The notes: a model not told the origin generated them from the sequence alone. A stretch of 14,875 nt of DNA from Bryobacterales bacterium (GCA_025456495.1 JALOKO010000118.1:1-14875); one strand, 5' to 3'. Numbered from the stretch's first letter, positions 7,624 to 14,594 are shown. Translations and numbers: made by a program.

Positions 7624-7659
7624 ATGTCGGATGTGTCCGGTATGTCGGATTTGTCCGGT
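7624..7659. repeat. 18-bp tandem direct repeat in the leader of the secreted-protein gene
   Basis: Units 7624-7641 (ATGTCGGATGTGTCCGGT) and 7642-7659 (ATGTCGGATTTGTCCGGT) agree at 17 of 18 positions; a weaker third piece (CTCGGATGG) follows. They sit 12 to 48 bp upstream of the leftward ATG at 7611, directly next to its AGGAG, so they lie in the 5' leader or promoter. The rest of the 221-bp divergent gap shows nothing clear. Confidence 0.75.
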
Positions 7660-7832
7660 TGATCTCGGATGGTCGATGCGCTGTCGCGGAAGCCATGCGC
7701 ATGGCAGGGATCGCCCTGAGAAGGGGACGGATGACATGCGTGCTGGGGGGCTCGCGATGCTTCGCCAAACGCAGGATATCATGGAACCTGGACGGGATGC
7801 CCTCACTGCGCGGTTGTTGGTGAGCGCAATCC

Positions 7833-8615
7833 ATGGCCCGCTGCGCCAGCCTTTGCGAAGACGCCAACGTGCAGATTTCCGCCACCATCATCACGCTGAA
7901 TGAAGAGCGCAACATCGCCCGGGCGATTGAGAGCCTGCGGTGTTGCGAAGAGATTCTGGTGGTGGATAGCGGATCCAGTGATCGGACGTGCGAGATCGCG
8001 CGGTTGCACGGCGCGCGGGTGGTGGAGGCGCCTTGGCTTGGCTACGCCGCGCAGAAGAACCATGCGGCGACTTTGGCCACGCACGATTGGATTCTGTCGA
8101 TTGACGCGGACGAGGCGCTGAGCGAAGCGCTGGAAGGCGAAATCTGGAAGCTGAAGAAGCAGGGTCCGGGTGATGATGCGTACGAGTTTGCGCGGCTGGC
8201 GCAGTACCTGGGACGCTGGATTTTGCATTCCGGCTGGTACCCTGATCGGAAGCCGCGTCTGTATCACCGGCAGCGGGCGCGCTGGGAGGGCGAGTTTGTG
8301 CATGAACGGCTTGCGGTGCAAGGGAGTGTCGGGCGATTGGAAGGTAATCTGCTGCACTTTACCTGCGAGTCGCTGACGGAACACGTCAAGACGATGAACT
8401 CCTACACAACGTTGGCCGCGCAGGAACTGGTGGCGGAGGGACGGCGAATCTCCTGGAGCCGTCTGTTGCTGGACCCGCCGCTGACGTTTATCCGCGCGTT
8501 CGTCCTGAAGGCGGGATTTCGCGATGGATTGGAGGGCTTCATCATTGCGTACATGGCGGCCACCTACACATTTCTGAAGTACGCCAAGGCGCGGATTATG
8601 GGGGGGCGGGATTAG
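7833..8615 (+). CDS. Family 2 glycosyltransferase, WaaE/KdtX-like
   Basis: Predicted inverting sugar transferase using a nucleotide sugar, acting on lipopolysaccharide core or another surface glycan on the cytoplasmic side. 260 aa, the usual size of WaaE-type enzymes. The GT-A core is clear: ISATIITLNEERNI (14-27), VVDSGSSDRT (43-52), GYAAQKN (70-76) and the DxD-type SIDADEALSE (89-98). The C-terminal part has GWYPDRKPRLY, a common WaaE-like motif, then HFTCESLTEHVKTMNSY and a hydrophobic amphipathic end (LTFIRAFVLKAGFRDGLEGFIIAYMAATYTFLKYAK) likely to contact the membrane. The start is uncertain: ATG 7833 with GGTGAG upstream, or GTG 7869, which would begin right at the domain. It is followed 6 bp later by a second glycosyltransferase. 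Confidence 0.9.
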   Translation: MARCASLCEDANVQISATIITLNEERNIARAIESLRCCEEILVVDSGSSDRTCEIARLHGARVVEAPWLGYAAQKNHAATLATHDWILSIDADEALSEALEGEIWKLKKQGPGDDAYEFARLAQYLGRWILHSGWYPDRKPRLYHRQRARWEGEFVHERLAVQGSVGRLEGNLLHFTCESLTEHVKTMNSYTTLAAQELVAEGRRISWSRLLLDPPLTFIRAFVLKAGFRDGLEGFIIAYMAATYTFLKYAKARIMGGRD

Positions 8616-8621
8616 CAGACG

Positions 8622-9569
8622 ATGTCGCACGCGATGGAAGAGCCGCAACCGGTAGCCATGCCGCAGACGCTGACGGGGCGCAAGATTCTGCACGCCGACC
8701 GTGGCCGCGAGATGCGGGGCGGGCAGCATCAGGCGCTACTGCTGATGCGGGGTTTGCAGGAGCGGGGGGCGGAGCAGGTGTTGCTGGCGCGACCGGGATC
8801 GCCGATTGCCGAGGCGGCGTCGGCGGTGGGCATCGCGACGTTTCCGTTGGGGTATGGCACGTTGCGCGATTTCTCGGGATGGGCGGATGTTACGCATGCG
8901 CATGATGCGGCCTCGCATCTGCGGGCCACGATTGCCGATTGTGGTCCGCTGGTGGTGGCGCGTCGGGTGGAGTTTCCCATTTCCGCGGGGGTGCTGTCGC
9001 GTTGGAAGTACCGCAATGCGGATCGTTACGTGGCGGTATCGCGGCACGTTGAGCAGGTGCTGACCACCTATGGGGTGCCCGCCGATAAGGTGCGGATGGT
9101 GCATGACGGCGTTCCCGCGTTGCCGTTGCCCGTGGAGCTGCGTGACGTGGTGGCCCTGGATAGCAAGGACGAGGGCAAGTGCAACGACCTCATTCGCCAA
9201 GCGGCGGAGATTGGCGGATTCACGGTTCACTTCGCCAAGGATTTGCCGACGGCGTTTCAGTATGCACGGGTGTTTGTTTACCTGTCGCGGTCAGAGGGCT
9301 TTGGGTCGGCTGTCGCGCTGGCGTGCGGCGCCGGGATTCCAGTGGTGGCCAGCCGCCTGCCCGCGCTGGAAGAGGTGTTCGGTGGGGTGGAGGCAGGCGC
9401 GCTGGTAGAGAACGAACCTGACGCGGTGGCCATGGCGGTGCGCCGTCTCTTGGACGATGAAGGCCACCGTCAGGCTTGCGGGGAAGCCGCCCGCACCGGG
9501 GTGGCGCCGCGGTTTACCATCGAGAGGATGGTTTCTGGGACGATCGCGGTCTATGAGGAGCTATGGTGA
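8622..9569 (+). CDS. GT4-type glycosyltransferase, short form
   Basis: 315 aa, shorter than most GT4 enzymes (about 350-400). The N-terminal Rossmann half shows MRGGQHQALLLMRGLQERG (31-49), VTHAHDAASH and YVAVSRHVEQVLTTYGVPADKVRMVHDGV (136-164), typical of GT-B enzymes. The C-terminal half keeps VFVYLSRSEGFGSAVALACGAGIPVVAS (217-244), the nucleotide-sugar binding region with Glu225, and a family-like helical end. The usual segment between the halves (VGRL.PEKG) is missing or replaced by VALDSKDEGKCNDLIRQAAE, which accounts for the short length; activity is likely but not certain. Six bp separate it from the GT2 gene and its end overlaps the prepilin peptidase by 7 bp, so the three probably share a transcript. 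Two in-frame ATGs follow the chosen start at 8634 and 8658. Confidence 0.83.
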   Translation: MSHAMEEPQPVAMPQTLTGRKILHADRGREMRGGQHQALLLMRGLQERGAEQVLLARPGSPIAEAASAVGIATFPLGYGTLRDFSGWADVTHAHDAASHLRATIADCGPLVVARRVEFPISAGVLSRWKYRNADRYVAVSRHVEQVLTTYGVPADKVRMVHDGVPALPLPVELRDVVALDSKDEGKCNDLIRQAAEIGGFTVHFAKDLPTAFQYARVFVYLSRSEGFGSAVALACGAGIPVVASRLPALEEVFGGVEAGALVENEPDAVAMAVRRLLDDEGHRQACGEAARTGVAPRFTIERMVSGTIAVYEELW

Positions 9570-10375
9570 CGTTTGAACCCTGGATGGCGGGATTGCTGGG
9601 ATTGCTGGTGGGCAGCTTCCTGAACGTCTGCATCTACCGGCTGCCCCAAGAACTGAGTCTGCTGAAGCCCGCGCGCAGCTTCTGTCCCGCGTGTGGCCAT
9701 GGGATTGCGTGGTATGACAATCTTCCGGTGCTGAGCTATCTGTGGCTGCGCGGGCGCTGTCGCCATTGCGGGGCCAGGATTTCGTTGCGCTACCCGGCGG
9801 TGGAGTTGCTTACCGGCATTCTGTTCTACAGCGTCACGGCGCTGGGACTGCCTGGCATCTACACCGCCAAGCTGCTGGTGTTCATGGCGATCCTGGTGAC
9901 CCTGTTGTTCACTGACCTGGAGGAGCGCTTCCTGCCTGACCTGTTCACGCTGGGGGGAGCGGTGGTGGGGCTGATATTTGCATGGTTCGCCCCGATGCAG
10001 TTGGGCGCGGTGATCTTCTTCTATCAGGGACGGTGGGGCGAGTCCGCCGCCAGCTTGGGCGAAGCCGCGTTTGCCTCGCTGTTCCTGAGCGGACTACTGT
10101 ACCTGCTGGGCGAGCTGTATTACTGGATTCGCAAGCGCGAGGGGCTGGGACTGGGCGATGTGAAGATGCTGGCCACGTTGGGCGCGTTCCTGGGTTTGCA
10201 GGGGGCGCTGTTTTCTCTGGCTGCCGCCAGTCTGCTGGGCTGCGTGGTTGGCCTGGCATACATGGCCTGGAACAAGAAAGATTTCGCCAACTACGAACTG
10301 CCTCTGGGCTCATTTCTGTCGCTTGCGGGCATCGCGCTCACCTTCTATTTTCTTCCCTCGATTGCGCCCCGCTGA
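9563..10375 (+). CDS. pilD: Prepilin peptidase / N-methyltransferase (A24 family)
   Basis: Inner-membrane aspartic protease that cleaves the leader of type IV pilins or type II secretion pseudopilins and methylates the new N-terminus. 270 aa, the usual length. The N-terminal domain has GSFLNVCIYRLP (17-28) and the four-cysteine zinc site CPAC (41-44) and CRHC (66-69), indicating the bifunctional form. The catalytic aspartates are Asp118 in FTDLEERFLPD and Asp199 in the GLGLGDVK signature. About eight membrane helices are visible. GAGGAG precedes the ATG, which overlaps the upstream stop as ATGGTGA, suggesting coupled translation. No pilin genes are in the window, so its substrates lie elsewhere. 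Its 3' end overlaps a convergent gene by 31 bp and lies in a tandem duplication. Confidence 0.95.
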   Translation: MVTFEPWMAGLLGLLVGSFLNVCIYRLPQELSLLKPARSFCPACGHGIAWYDNLPVLSYLWLRGRCRHCGARISLRYPAVELLTGILFYSVTALGLPGIYTAKLLVFMAILVTLLFTDLEERFLPDLFTLGGAVVGLIFAWFAPMQLGAVIFFYQGRWGESAASLGEAAFASLFLSGLLYLLGELYYWIRKREGLGLGDVKMLATLGAFLGLQGALFSLAAASLLGCVVGLAYMAWNKKDFANYELPLGSFLSLAGIALTFYFLPSIAPR

Positions 10376-11094
10376 GAGCGGCCATCCTGCGATCGCGCTC
10401 CGCTGAGGGCGGCCATGCTCATTGGGCGCGAGGTGGGCAGTTGAGCCTGTGCTTGCTGCCGGTTGTCGCTGGTCCAGGAAGGGGCGCGTGGCGCCAGAAG
10501 CTCGTCCCGCGTGAGCCCGGCCTTCATGAGTCCCCGTGTGCTGTGGGTCTTGGTGCGGGTGAGCATGTGATAGATCTCATGGGCGGCCAACCGAGCAACG
10601 GCAATCCCTTCACGGGTGGCGAATTCTGAGGCATGGGTGTCCGTCATGCCGAGGAATGCGCGCAACGCGGCCATATCGACGGCGCCGAAGGGAGTGACAT
10701 CCTGCCCGCTGGCGTGGGTCCAGGCAAGCGCGGCGCGTGGCAGCAGGTGAAGCGCCTCACGCTGGCTTAGCGCGGCGTCGGACTGCAACATGCGCAGCAC
10801 GACGATTCTGCCCGCGAAGCTCCGGCTGGTGGCTTCGCTGAGATCAGCAAACCGGGGACAGATGCCCAGGTTATGCAGCAAGTGCTGCAGCTCAGCCTGG
10901 TAGCCGGTGACGAGTGCGTCTGGCATGTCGGCCAGAGGCCAGACGGTGACCACCACCAACTTCTGCGCGCAACCGGAATCCGGGAGTGGCGCCGCCGTAC
11001 CGCCAGCAGGGCTTTGGGCGGCCGCGGTGGGCGAGCAGAGTATCATCCAGCCCGATGCCAGAAGGGCCATTGCGGCCATGCGGACTGCATTCAT
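10345..11094 (-). CDS. Secreted zincin-like protein with HExxH motif
   Basis: 249 aa from the ATG at 11094, which has a perfect AAAGGAGG 7 bp upstream; an upstream in-frame start at 11169 has none. A signal peptide spans about 1-26 (hydrophobic MAAMALLASGWMILC, cut near AAAQ). The mature part has Cys42 and Cys79 and the metal-site sequence HEIYH (172-176), followed after seven residues by a further His, then S-T-R-GLMKAGL, which resembles the Met-turn of zinc proteases. This arrangement (HExxH, HS.xGLM) is one I associate with exported putative metallopeptidases of acidobacteria; proteolytic activity is inferred, not shown. The third ligand could be His184. The last about 20 residues (Ser/Arg/Gly-rich) are encoded by the 31-bp duplication. 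It is divergent from the Fur-family gene. Confidence 0.78.
   Translation of the reverse strand: MNAVRMAAMALLASGWMILCSPTAAAQSPAGGTAAPLPDSGCAQKLVVVTVWPLADMPDALVTGYQAELQHLLHNLGICPRFADLSEATSRSFAGRIVVLRMLQSDAALSQREALHLLPRAALAWTHASGQDVTPFGAVDMAALRAFLGMTDTHASEFATREGIAVARLAAHEIYHMLTRTKTHSTRGLMKAGLTRDELLAPRAPSWTSDNRQQAQAQLPTSRPMSMAALSGARSQDGRSQRGAIEGRK
10359..10420. repeat. 31-bp tandem duplication across two convergent gene ends
   Basis: Units 10359-10389 and 10390-10420 agree at 26 of 31 positions; both contain CCGCTGAG and GCGGCCAT. The first unit contains the prepilin peptidase stop codon. The leftward zincin gene reads through both units, but because 31 is not a multiple of 3 the two are translated in different frames (MAALSGARS then QDGRSQRGAIE). 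Confidence 0.8.
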
Positions 11095-11180
11095 GGTGGG
11101 GCCTCCTTTCGAGCGGGAATCTCTTGCGTCCGGGTTGCCGGATCGAGACTTCGGCGCCCATAGCACCAATCAGTACACAC

Positions 11181-11209
11181 AGTATGGAATAGTTACGATC
11201 AAGTTACAA
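11181..11209 (-). promoter_or_regulatory. Candidate promoter of the zincin gene with overlapping direct repeat
   Basis: On the reverse strand TTGTAA (11209-11204), 17 bp, then CATACT (11186-11181), about 87 bp from the ATG. Within it the forward strand has AGTTACGATC (11191-11200) and AGTTACAATC (11202-11211), 9 of 10 matching at an 11-bp period. That is one helical turn, as for regulators binding direct repeats on one face. Confidence 0.3.
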
Positions 11210-11434
11210 TCCTGTTTCATCTGCTTGACAACCTGTGGGTGACTTATCGGTGAATTTCTCGCGGGCCTTAGGGGCCTGGGCGCAGGGACCGGTGAGCGCA
11301 GGGGCCGATTCGGGCGGGAGGGCAGCGCGAGTGGGACCGCAAGGCGCGCTGGCTGGGGCAGGGGCGGGCTTGCCGCGCAGTGGCTTGCGTTGCAGCTTTC
11401 TGTATTGCCGTTTCCGTTGAGCGGTAGCGCCCAC

Positions 11435-11457
11435 CTGATTTGCTATTCTGAAATCAG
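11435..11457 (+). promoter_or_regulatory. Palindrome over an extended -10 box upstream of the Fur-family gene
   Basis: CTGATTT (11435-11441), 9-bp spacer, AAATCAG (11451-11457): perfect 7-bp arms. The spacer and arm contain TGCTATTCT (11441-11449), a good extended -10 element. It lies 53 bp before the ATG at 11511. A dimeric repressor binding here would block transcription, so self-regulation by the Fur-family protein is a natural guess; the sequence is not the classical E. coli Fur box. Confidence 0.45.
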
Positions 11458-11510
11458 TTGGGCGTCGGGGCAGAAGGCTGGCGACCCAGTTCTTTCGGCG
11501 GAATTCAGCA

Positions 11511-12008
11511 ATGCGAAATACACGAGACACCCTCGAAGAGCGCGGCATCCGTCTCACCAAGCAGCGGAAGATTCTGCTGGAGATCATTGACCAATCGGGC
11601 GCCCACCTGGATGCTGAGCGGTTGTATCAACTGGCGAAGGAACGGGATTCCAAACTGAATCGGGTAACGGTGTACCGGACACTAAAGCTGCTGAAGGAAA
11701 GCGGCCTGGTGGACGAACTGGACCTGATGCACTTCGCTGGGGACCAGCATTATTACGAGACCCGCATGAAGCAGGAGCACGCGCATGTGATCTGCCTGCA
11801 GTGCGGACGCGTGGAAGAGTATTTCGGTGAGCCCCTGAGAGCCTTGCGGCAGCAGATTCAGGAGTCTTTGGGGTTTGAGATTGTGGCGGCCCGCACGGAA
11901 GTGGGTGGGTACTGTTCCCATTGCCAGGCCCTGCGGGGTAAGGGGCAGGTGGCCACGACGCTGGCGGACGGCCATGTGGCTGAGCGTTCCGGCGCGCACG
12001 CGGACTGA
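11511..12008 (+). CDS. Fur/PerR/Zur-family metal-dependent regulator
   Basis: 165 aa; Fur-family proteins usually have 135-160. N-terminal winged helix: RGIRLTKQRKILLEII (11-26), HLDAERLYQLAKE (32-44), recognition helix LNRVTVYRTLKLLKESGLV (49-67). The dimerisation domain has His80 and a His90/His92 pair, and two structural-zinc pairs, Cys95-x2-Cys98 (VICLQCG) and Cys135-x2-Cys138 (YCSHC). The last about 25 residues (Gly/Ala-rich, polar) are extra. It binds DNA as a dimer in response to Fe, Zn, Mn or peroxide; which one cannot be decided from the residues alone. Its neighbours (a zincin and a signalling phosphatase) do not settle the metal either. Confidence 0.92.
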   Translation: MRNTRDTLEERGIRLTKQRKILLEIIDQSGAHLDAERLYQLAKERDSKLNRVTVYRTLKLLKESGLVDELDLMHFAGDQHYYETRMKQEHAHVICLQCGRVEEYFGEPLRALRQQIQESLGFEIVAARTEVGGYCSHCQALRGKGQVATTLADGHVAERSGAHAD

Positions 12009-12024
12009 GGCCTGCAGGCGGAAC

Positions 12025-12100
12025 GGGTTGTCTGGGCGGACGGGCTGTCTGGGCGGACGGGCTGTCTGGGCGAACGGGTTGTCTGGGCGAACGGGCTGTC
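12025..12100. repeat. 17-bp tandem repeat, about 4.5 copies, between the Fur-family and phosphatase genes
   Basis: Units at 12025-12041, 12042-12058, 12059-12075, 12076-12092 and a partial copy 12093-12100, of the form GGGCTGTCTGGGCGGAC with T for C at position 5 and A for G at position 15 in some. The array fills most of the 128-bp gap and ends 20 bp before a candidate -10 box of the next gene. Confidence 0.88.
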
Positions 12101-12119
12101 CGCGTATCCCGGGATTCGT

Positions 12120-12125
12120 TACAAT
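12120..12125 (+). promoter_or_regulatory. Candidate -10 box of the phosphatase gene
   Basis: TACAAT at 12120-12125 lies only 11 bp before the ATG at 12137, so transcription from it would start about 5 nt ahead of the start codon, a nearly leaderless mRNA. No convincing -35 box is seen; that position falls in the edge of the 17-bp repeat array. The same nine bases, GTTACAATC, occur at 11203-11211 in the zincin promoter region. Confidence 0.35.
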
Positions 12126-12136
12126 CGGGAAACCGC

Positions 12137-13858
12137 ATGGACGCACGGCCTGTCACGAATCCGCACCTCCCGGTTGCCTCGCATGGCGCCGCTCCCGTGG
12201 CGGCGTTGGAGGTGGTACACCCTTCCGGGAAGCGAACGCGGGCTTCGCTGGCAACGGTCCCCTTCCGGATGGGGCGGCAATCGGACAACCATCTGCAGTT
12301 ACGGGACAGCCGGATTTCGCGCAATCACGCCGAGATCCAGTTTCGTGACGGGGCCTTTTTTCTCCACGACCTAAACAGCAGCCACGGCACCTTTGTGAAC
12401 GGCCAGCGCCTGACGCAGACGGTGCTGCAGCATGGGGACCTCATTGATTTCGGCTTCGACGATTCGTACCGGTTGCAATTTCAGGTGGAGGGGCACGAGA
12501 TCAGCCGCATCCTGGATCGGTTGGAGCCTGGCCCATCGGGCGATACGCGCGAGACCGCAGGGCTGAGCAAGCTAACGGTGCTGCTGGAAGTGGCGCGCAC
12601 GCTGCAGAGCTCGCTGGGTGTGGACGAGGTGCTGACCTCCGTGGTGGATGCAGCGCTTTCCGTTACGGGCAGTGAGCGGGGCTTCCTGCTGCTGGCTGAC
12701 GGCGAAAGCCTGTACGTGAAGGTGGCAAGGACGCGCGACGGGCGCAACCTGAATTCGCAGGAGCTCACCGTCCCCACCAGCGTGATCCTGAAGGAACTGC
12801 GCCAACGCCGGGAACTGCTGACGATGACGTTTGACCCGGCCATGGAGGGCTTTGACCCGCAGCAGACGATTGCGGCGCTGGAACTGCGCACGGTGATCTG
12901 CATTCCATTGATTCGCACGCGCGCCGGGGGTCCGCCGAAGGACACGGTTGCGGCGGCGGCGGCGCTGCATGAAACCACGGGCGTGCTGTATCTGGACTCG
13001 CGGGAACTGGGCAGCCGCCTGACGGTGGCAGACCGTGAACTGCTGCAAACGCTGGCGTTGGAAGCGTCTAACGTACTGGAGAACACTCGCCTGCTGGCCG
13101 AGGAGCAGCGCAACCGGAAGATCCAGGAGGAACTGGAAATAGCGCGCAGTATCCAGCAGAGCCTGCTGCCGCGCTCGCTGCCGCAAACGGGCTGGTTTCG
13201 CGCATCGGGAATCTCAATTCCGTCGCAGAACGTGGCGGGCGACTACTTTGATGTGAGGCGGATTCGCGAGGACCGCTTCGTGAACATCATTGTGGATGTC
13301 TCTGGCAAAGGGGTGAGCAGCGCGTTGCTGGCCAGTCTGCTGCAGGGCATCTTCATTGCGGCGTCAGCGGAGCCGCCCGAGCTGCCGGCGCTGATGAGCC
13401 GGACCAATGAGTTTCTGGTGGAGCGGACCGAGGGCGAGAAGTACGCCACCATGTTCTACGGCATCCTGCAGAGTGACGGTACGCTGTACTGGACCAATGC
13501 GGGGCATTGCCCGGGGATCCTGATTCGGCCGGGGCAGGCTTATGAACTGCTGCGGCCCACGAGCATGCCGGTGGGCATGATGTCGGAAGCGCGCTTTGAG
13601 GTGCGCAAGACGCAACTGCGTCCGGGTGACAAGCTGTGTCTCTATTCGGACGGGTTGTCGGAAGCGCACCTGCCGCCAACGGAACGGGGCGTATTTCACT
13701 TCTATGGTGAGGAGCGCATCCAGGAGATCCTGCGCAGCCACGAGGGGCAAAGCGCGCGCCAGATCCAGGATGCGTTGCTGCAGGATGTGCAGGAGTTTCT
13801 GGGTGGGGCTGAGCAAACCGACGACGTCACCCTGCTGGTGATTGAGTACGCAGGTTAG
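12137..13858 (+). CDS. FHA-GAF-SpoIIE serine phosphatase (RsbU-type signalling protein)
   Basis: 573-aa cytoplasmic signalling protein. FHA phosphothreonine-binding domain at about 22-116: FRMGRQSDNHLQL, then SRNHAEI (61-67) and SSHGTFVNG (81-89). GAF sensory domain at about 143-318, including RGFLLLADGE, RTVICIPL and GVLYLDS. A helical linker (320-345, EEQRNRKIQEELEIARSIQQSLLP) of the type that precedes SpoIIE domains. PP2C-like SpoIIE phosphatase at about 350-572 with metal ligands Asp369 (GDYFD), Asp387 (VDVSGKG), Asp505 (LYSDG) and Asp562/563 (TDDVTLL). The domain is complete. Such proteins dephosphorylate anti-sigma-antagonist (STAS) partners in partner-switching; no partner is in the window. 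There is no obvious ribosome site; an in-frame GTG at 12197 lies near the FHA start. Confidence 0.94.
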   Translation: MDARPVTNPHLPVASHGAAPVAALEVVHPSGKRTRASLATVPFRMGRQSDNHLQLRDSRISRNHAEIQFRDGAFFLHDLNSSHGTFVNGQRLTQTVLQHGDLIDFGFDDSYRLQFQVEGHEISRILDRLEPGPSGDTRETAGLSKLTVLLEVARTLQSSLGVDEVLTSVVDAALSVTGSERGFLLLADGESLYVKVARTRDGRNLNSQELTVPTSVILKELRQRRELLTMTFDPAMEGFDPQQTIAALELRTVICIPLIRTRAGGPPKDTVAAAAALHETTGVLYLDSRELGSRLTVADRELLQTLALEASNVLENTRLLAEEQRNRKIQEELEIARSIQQSLLPRSLPQTGWFRASGISIPSQNVAGDYFDVRRIREDRFVNIIVDVSGKGVSSALLASLLQGIFIAASAEPPELPALMSRTNEFLVERTEGEKYATMFYGILQSDGTLYWTNAGHCPGILIRPGQAYELLRPTSMPVGMMSEARFEVRKTQLRPGDKLCLYSDGLSEAHLPPTERGVFHFYGEERIQEILRSHEGQSARQIQDALLQDVQEFLGGAEQTDDVTLLVIEYAG

Positions 13859-13915
13859 CGACAGCGCTGGATGCCAGGGGGCGTGTTCCTGTCCCGTCCA
13901 ATCCTGTATGAACAA

Positions 13916-13954
13916 CAATGGCCCGGACCGGGCTGGGGCCGGTCCGGGCCATTG
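13916..13954. terminator. Bidirectional terminator between convergent genes
   Basis: Perfect 16-bp inverted repeat: CAATGGCCCGGACCGG (13916-13931), 7-nt loop, exact complement (13939-13954). It lies between the phosphatase stop (13858) and the stop of the leftward PEP-CTERM gene (13987). On the reverse strand it is followed by TTGTT, so it fits an intrinsic terminator best in that direction. Confidence 0.85.
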
Positions 13955-13986
13955 TCGCGGTTGCCCGTGTTGCGATCGCCTGCCGG

Positions 13987-14562
13987 TTAGGGCTGGGGTT
14001 GCCAGCGCTTGCGGAACAGGCCGATGGCGCCCAGCGAGAGTGCTACCAGCCAAAGCGCGCCGGGCTCGGGCACCGGATTGGTGTCAGCAGTGATGCTGAC
14101 GTTAAAGGTGAACTCGCCGCTTCCCAGGTTGCAATCGACGCAGGTGGTGGGGTCAGCGGAAAAGCGTTCGAAGAGGACGATGAGCTGGGCATCGTTACGG
14201 TCACCGAGGTTGGCCAGGGGGGAGAGGAAGAAGGCGCCGAGGCCGAAACCCTGGTTAGGGTCGAAGGCCTGGGTCCAGGCGGGATCGCCGGGGGCTAACA
14301 CGCCGTCGGAGGGGCCACCCTGGAGGCCGATGAAGTCGTCGTAGAAGCCCAAATCGGGGTTGCTTTCAAAGAGAAGGAACGAAGAGACAACGGTGATCCA
14401 TTCGTTCGAGTCAGAGGTGAGCGTGAAGCCCCAGCCGGTGACGCTGCCCGGCTCGCCGCTGATGTTGCCCGAAGAGGGCGACAGGGTGAGGATAGGGGCG
14501 GCCACGGCGGCGGCGGCAGCCATGAGGATGGCCAGGGACAGTGTGAGAATGCGGTGTTTCAT
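13987..14562 (-). CDS. Exported PEP-CTERM sorting-signal protein
   Basis: 191 aa with AAAGGA 10 bp before the ATG. N-terminal signal peptide (MKHRILTLSLAILMAAAAA, cut near residue 22). The mature part is a small acidic, beta-rich domain (Gly/Asp/Asn/Phe rich) with a CVDC pair (Cys141, Cys144). The C-terminus is a textbook PEP-CTERM tail: NPVPEPG (162-168), a hydrophobic helix LWLVALSLGAIGLF, then the basic end RKRW. Such tails are processed by an exosortase and are common in bacteria with exopolysaccharide-based surfaces; no exosortase gene is in the window. The specific job is unknown. Its upstream leader has competing hairpins. Confidence 0.93.
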   Translation of the reverse strand: MKHRILTLSLAILMAAAAAVAAPILTLSPSSGNISGEPGSVTGWGFTLTSDSNEWITVVSSFLLFESNPDLGFYDDFIGLQGGPSDGVLAPGDPAWTQAFDPNQGFGLGAFFLSPLANLGDRNDAQLIVLFERFSADPTTCVDCNLGSGEFTFNVSITADTNPVPEPGALWLVALSLGAIGLFRKRWQPQP

Positions 14563-14594
14563 GATGGGTGGTTCCTTTCTTGGACTCTCTTGAT

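Larger units (their letters stand above)
11095..11510. other. 416-bp divergent regulatory region between the zincin and Fur-family genes
   Basis: No gene seen. The zincin-side half is AT-richer than the rest of the window and holds a candidate leftward promoter and an 11-bp-period direct repeat. The middle (about 11260-11400) is very GC-rich and featureless. The Fur-side end holds a palindrome over an extended -10 box. Confidence 0.6.

Noticed and set aside
7612..7806. N-terminal extension of the secreted protein to 7806
   Set aside because: It runs through an 18-bp tandem repeat and would bury the signal peptide 65 residues inside the protein.
11225..11230. TTGACA as a -35 box reading toward the Fur-family gene
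   Set aside because: A perfect -35 hexamer, but no acceptable -10 box at 16-18 bp and the gene is almost 280 bp away.
12025..12100. Possible CRISPR array
   Set aside because: The 17-bp units are contiguous with no spacers and there are no cas genes.
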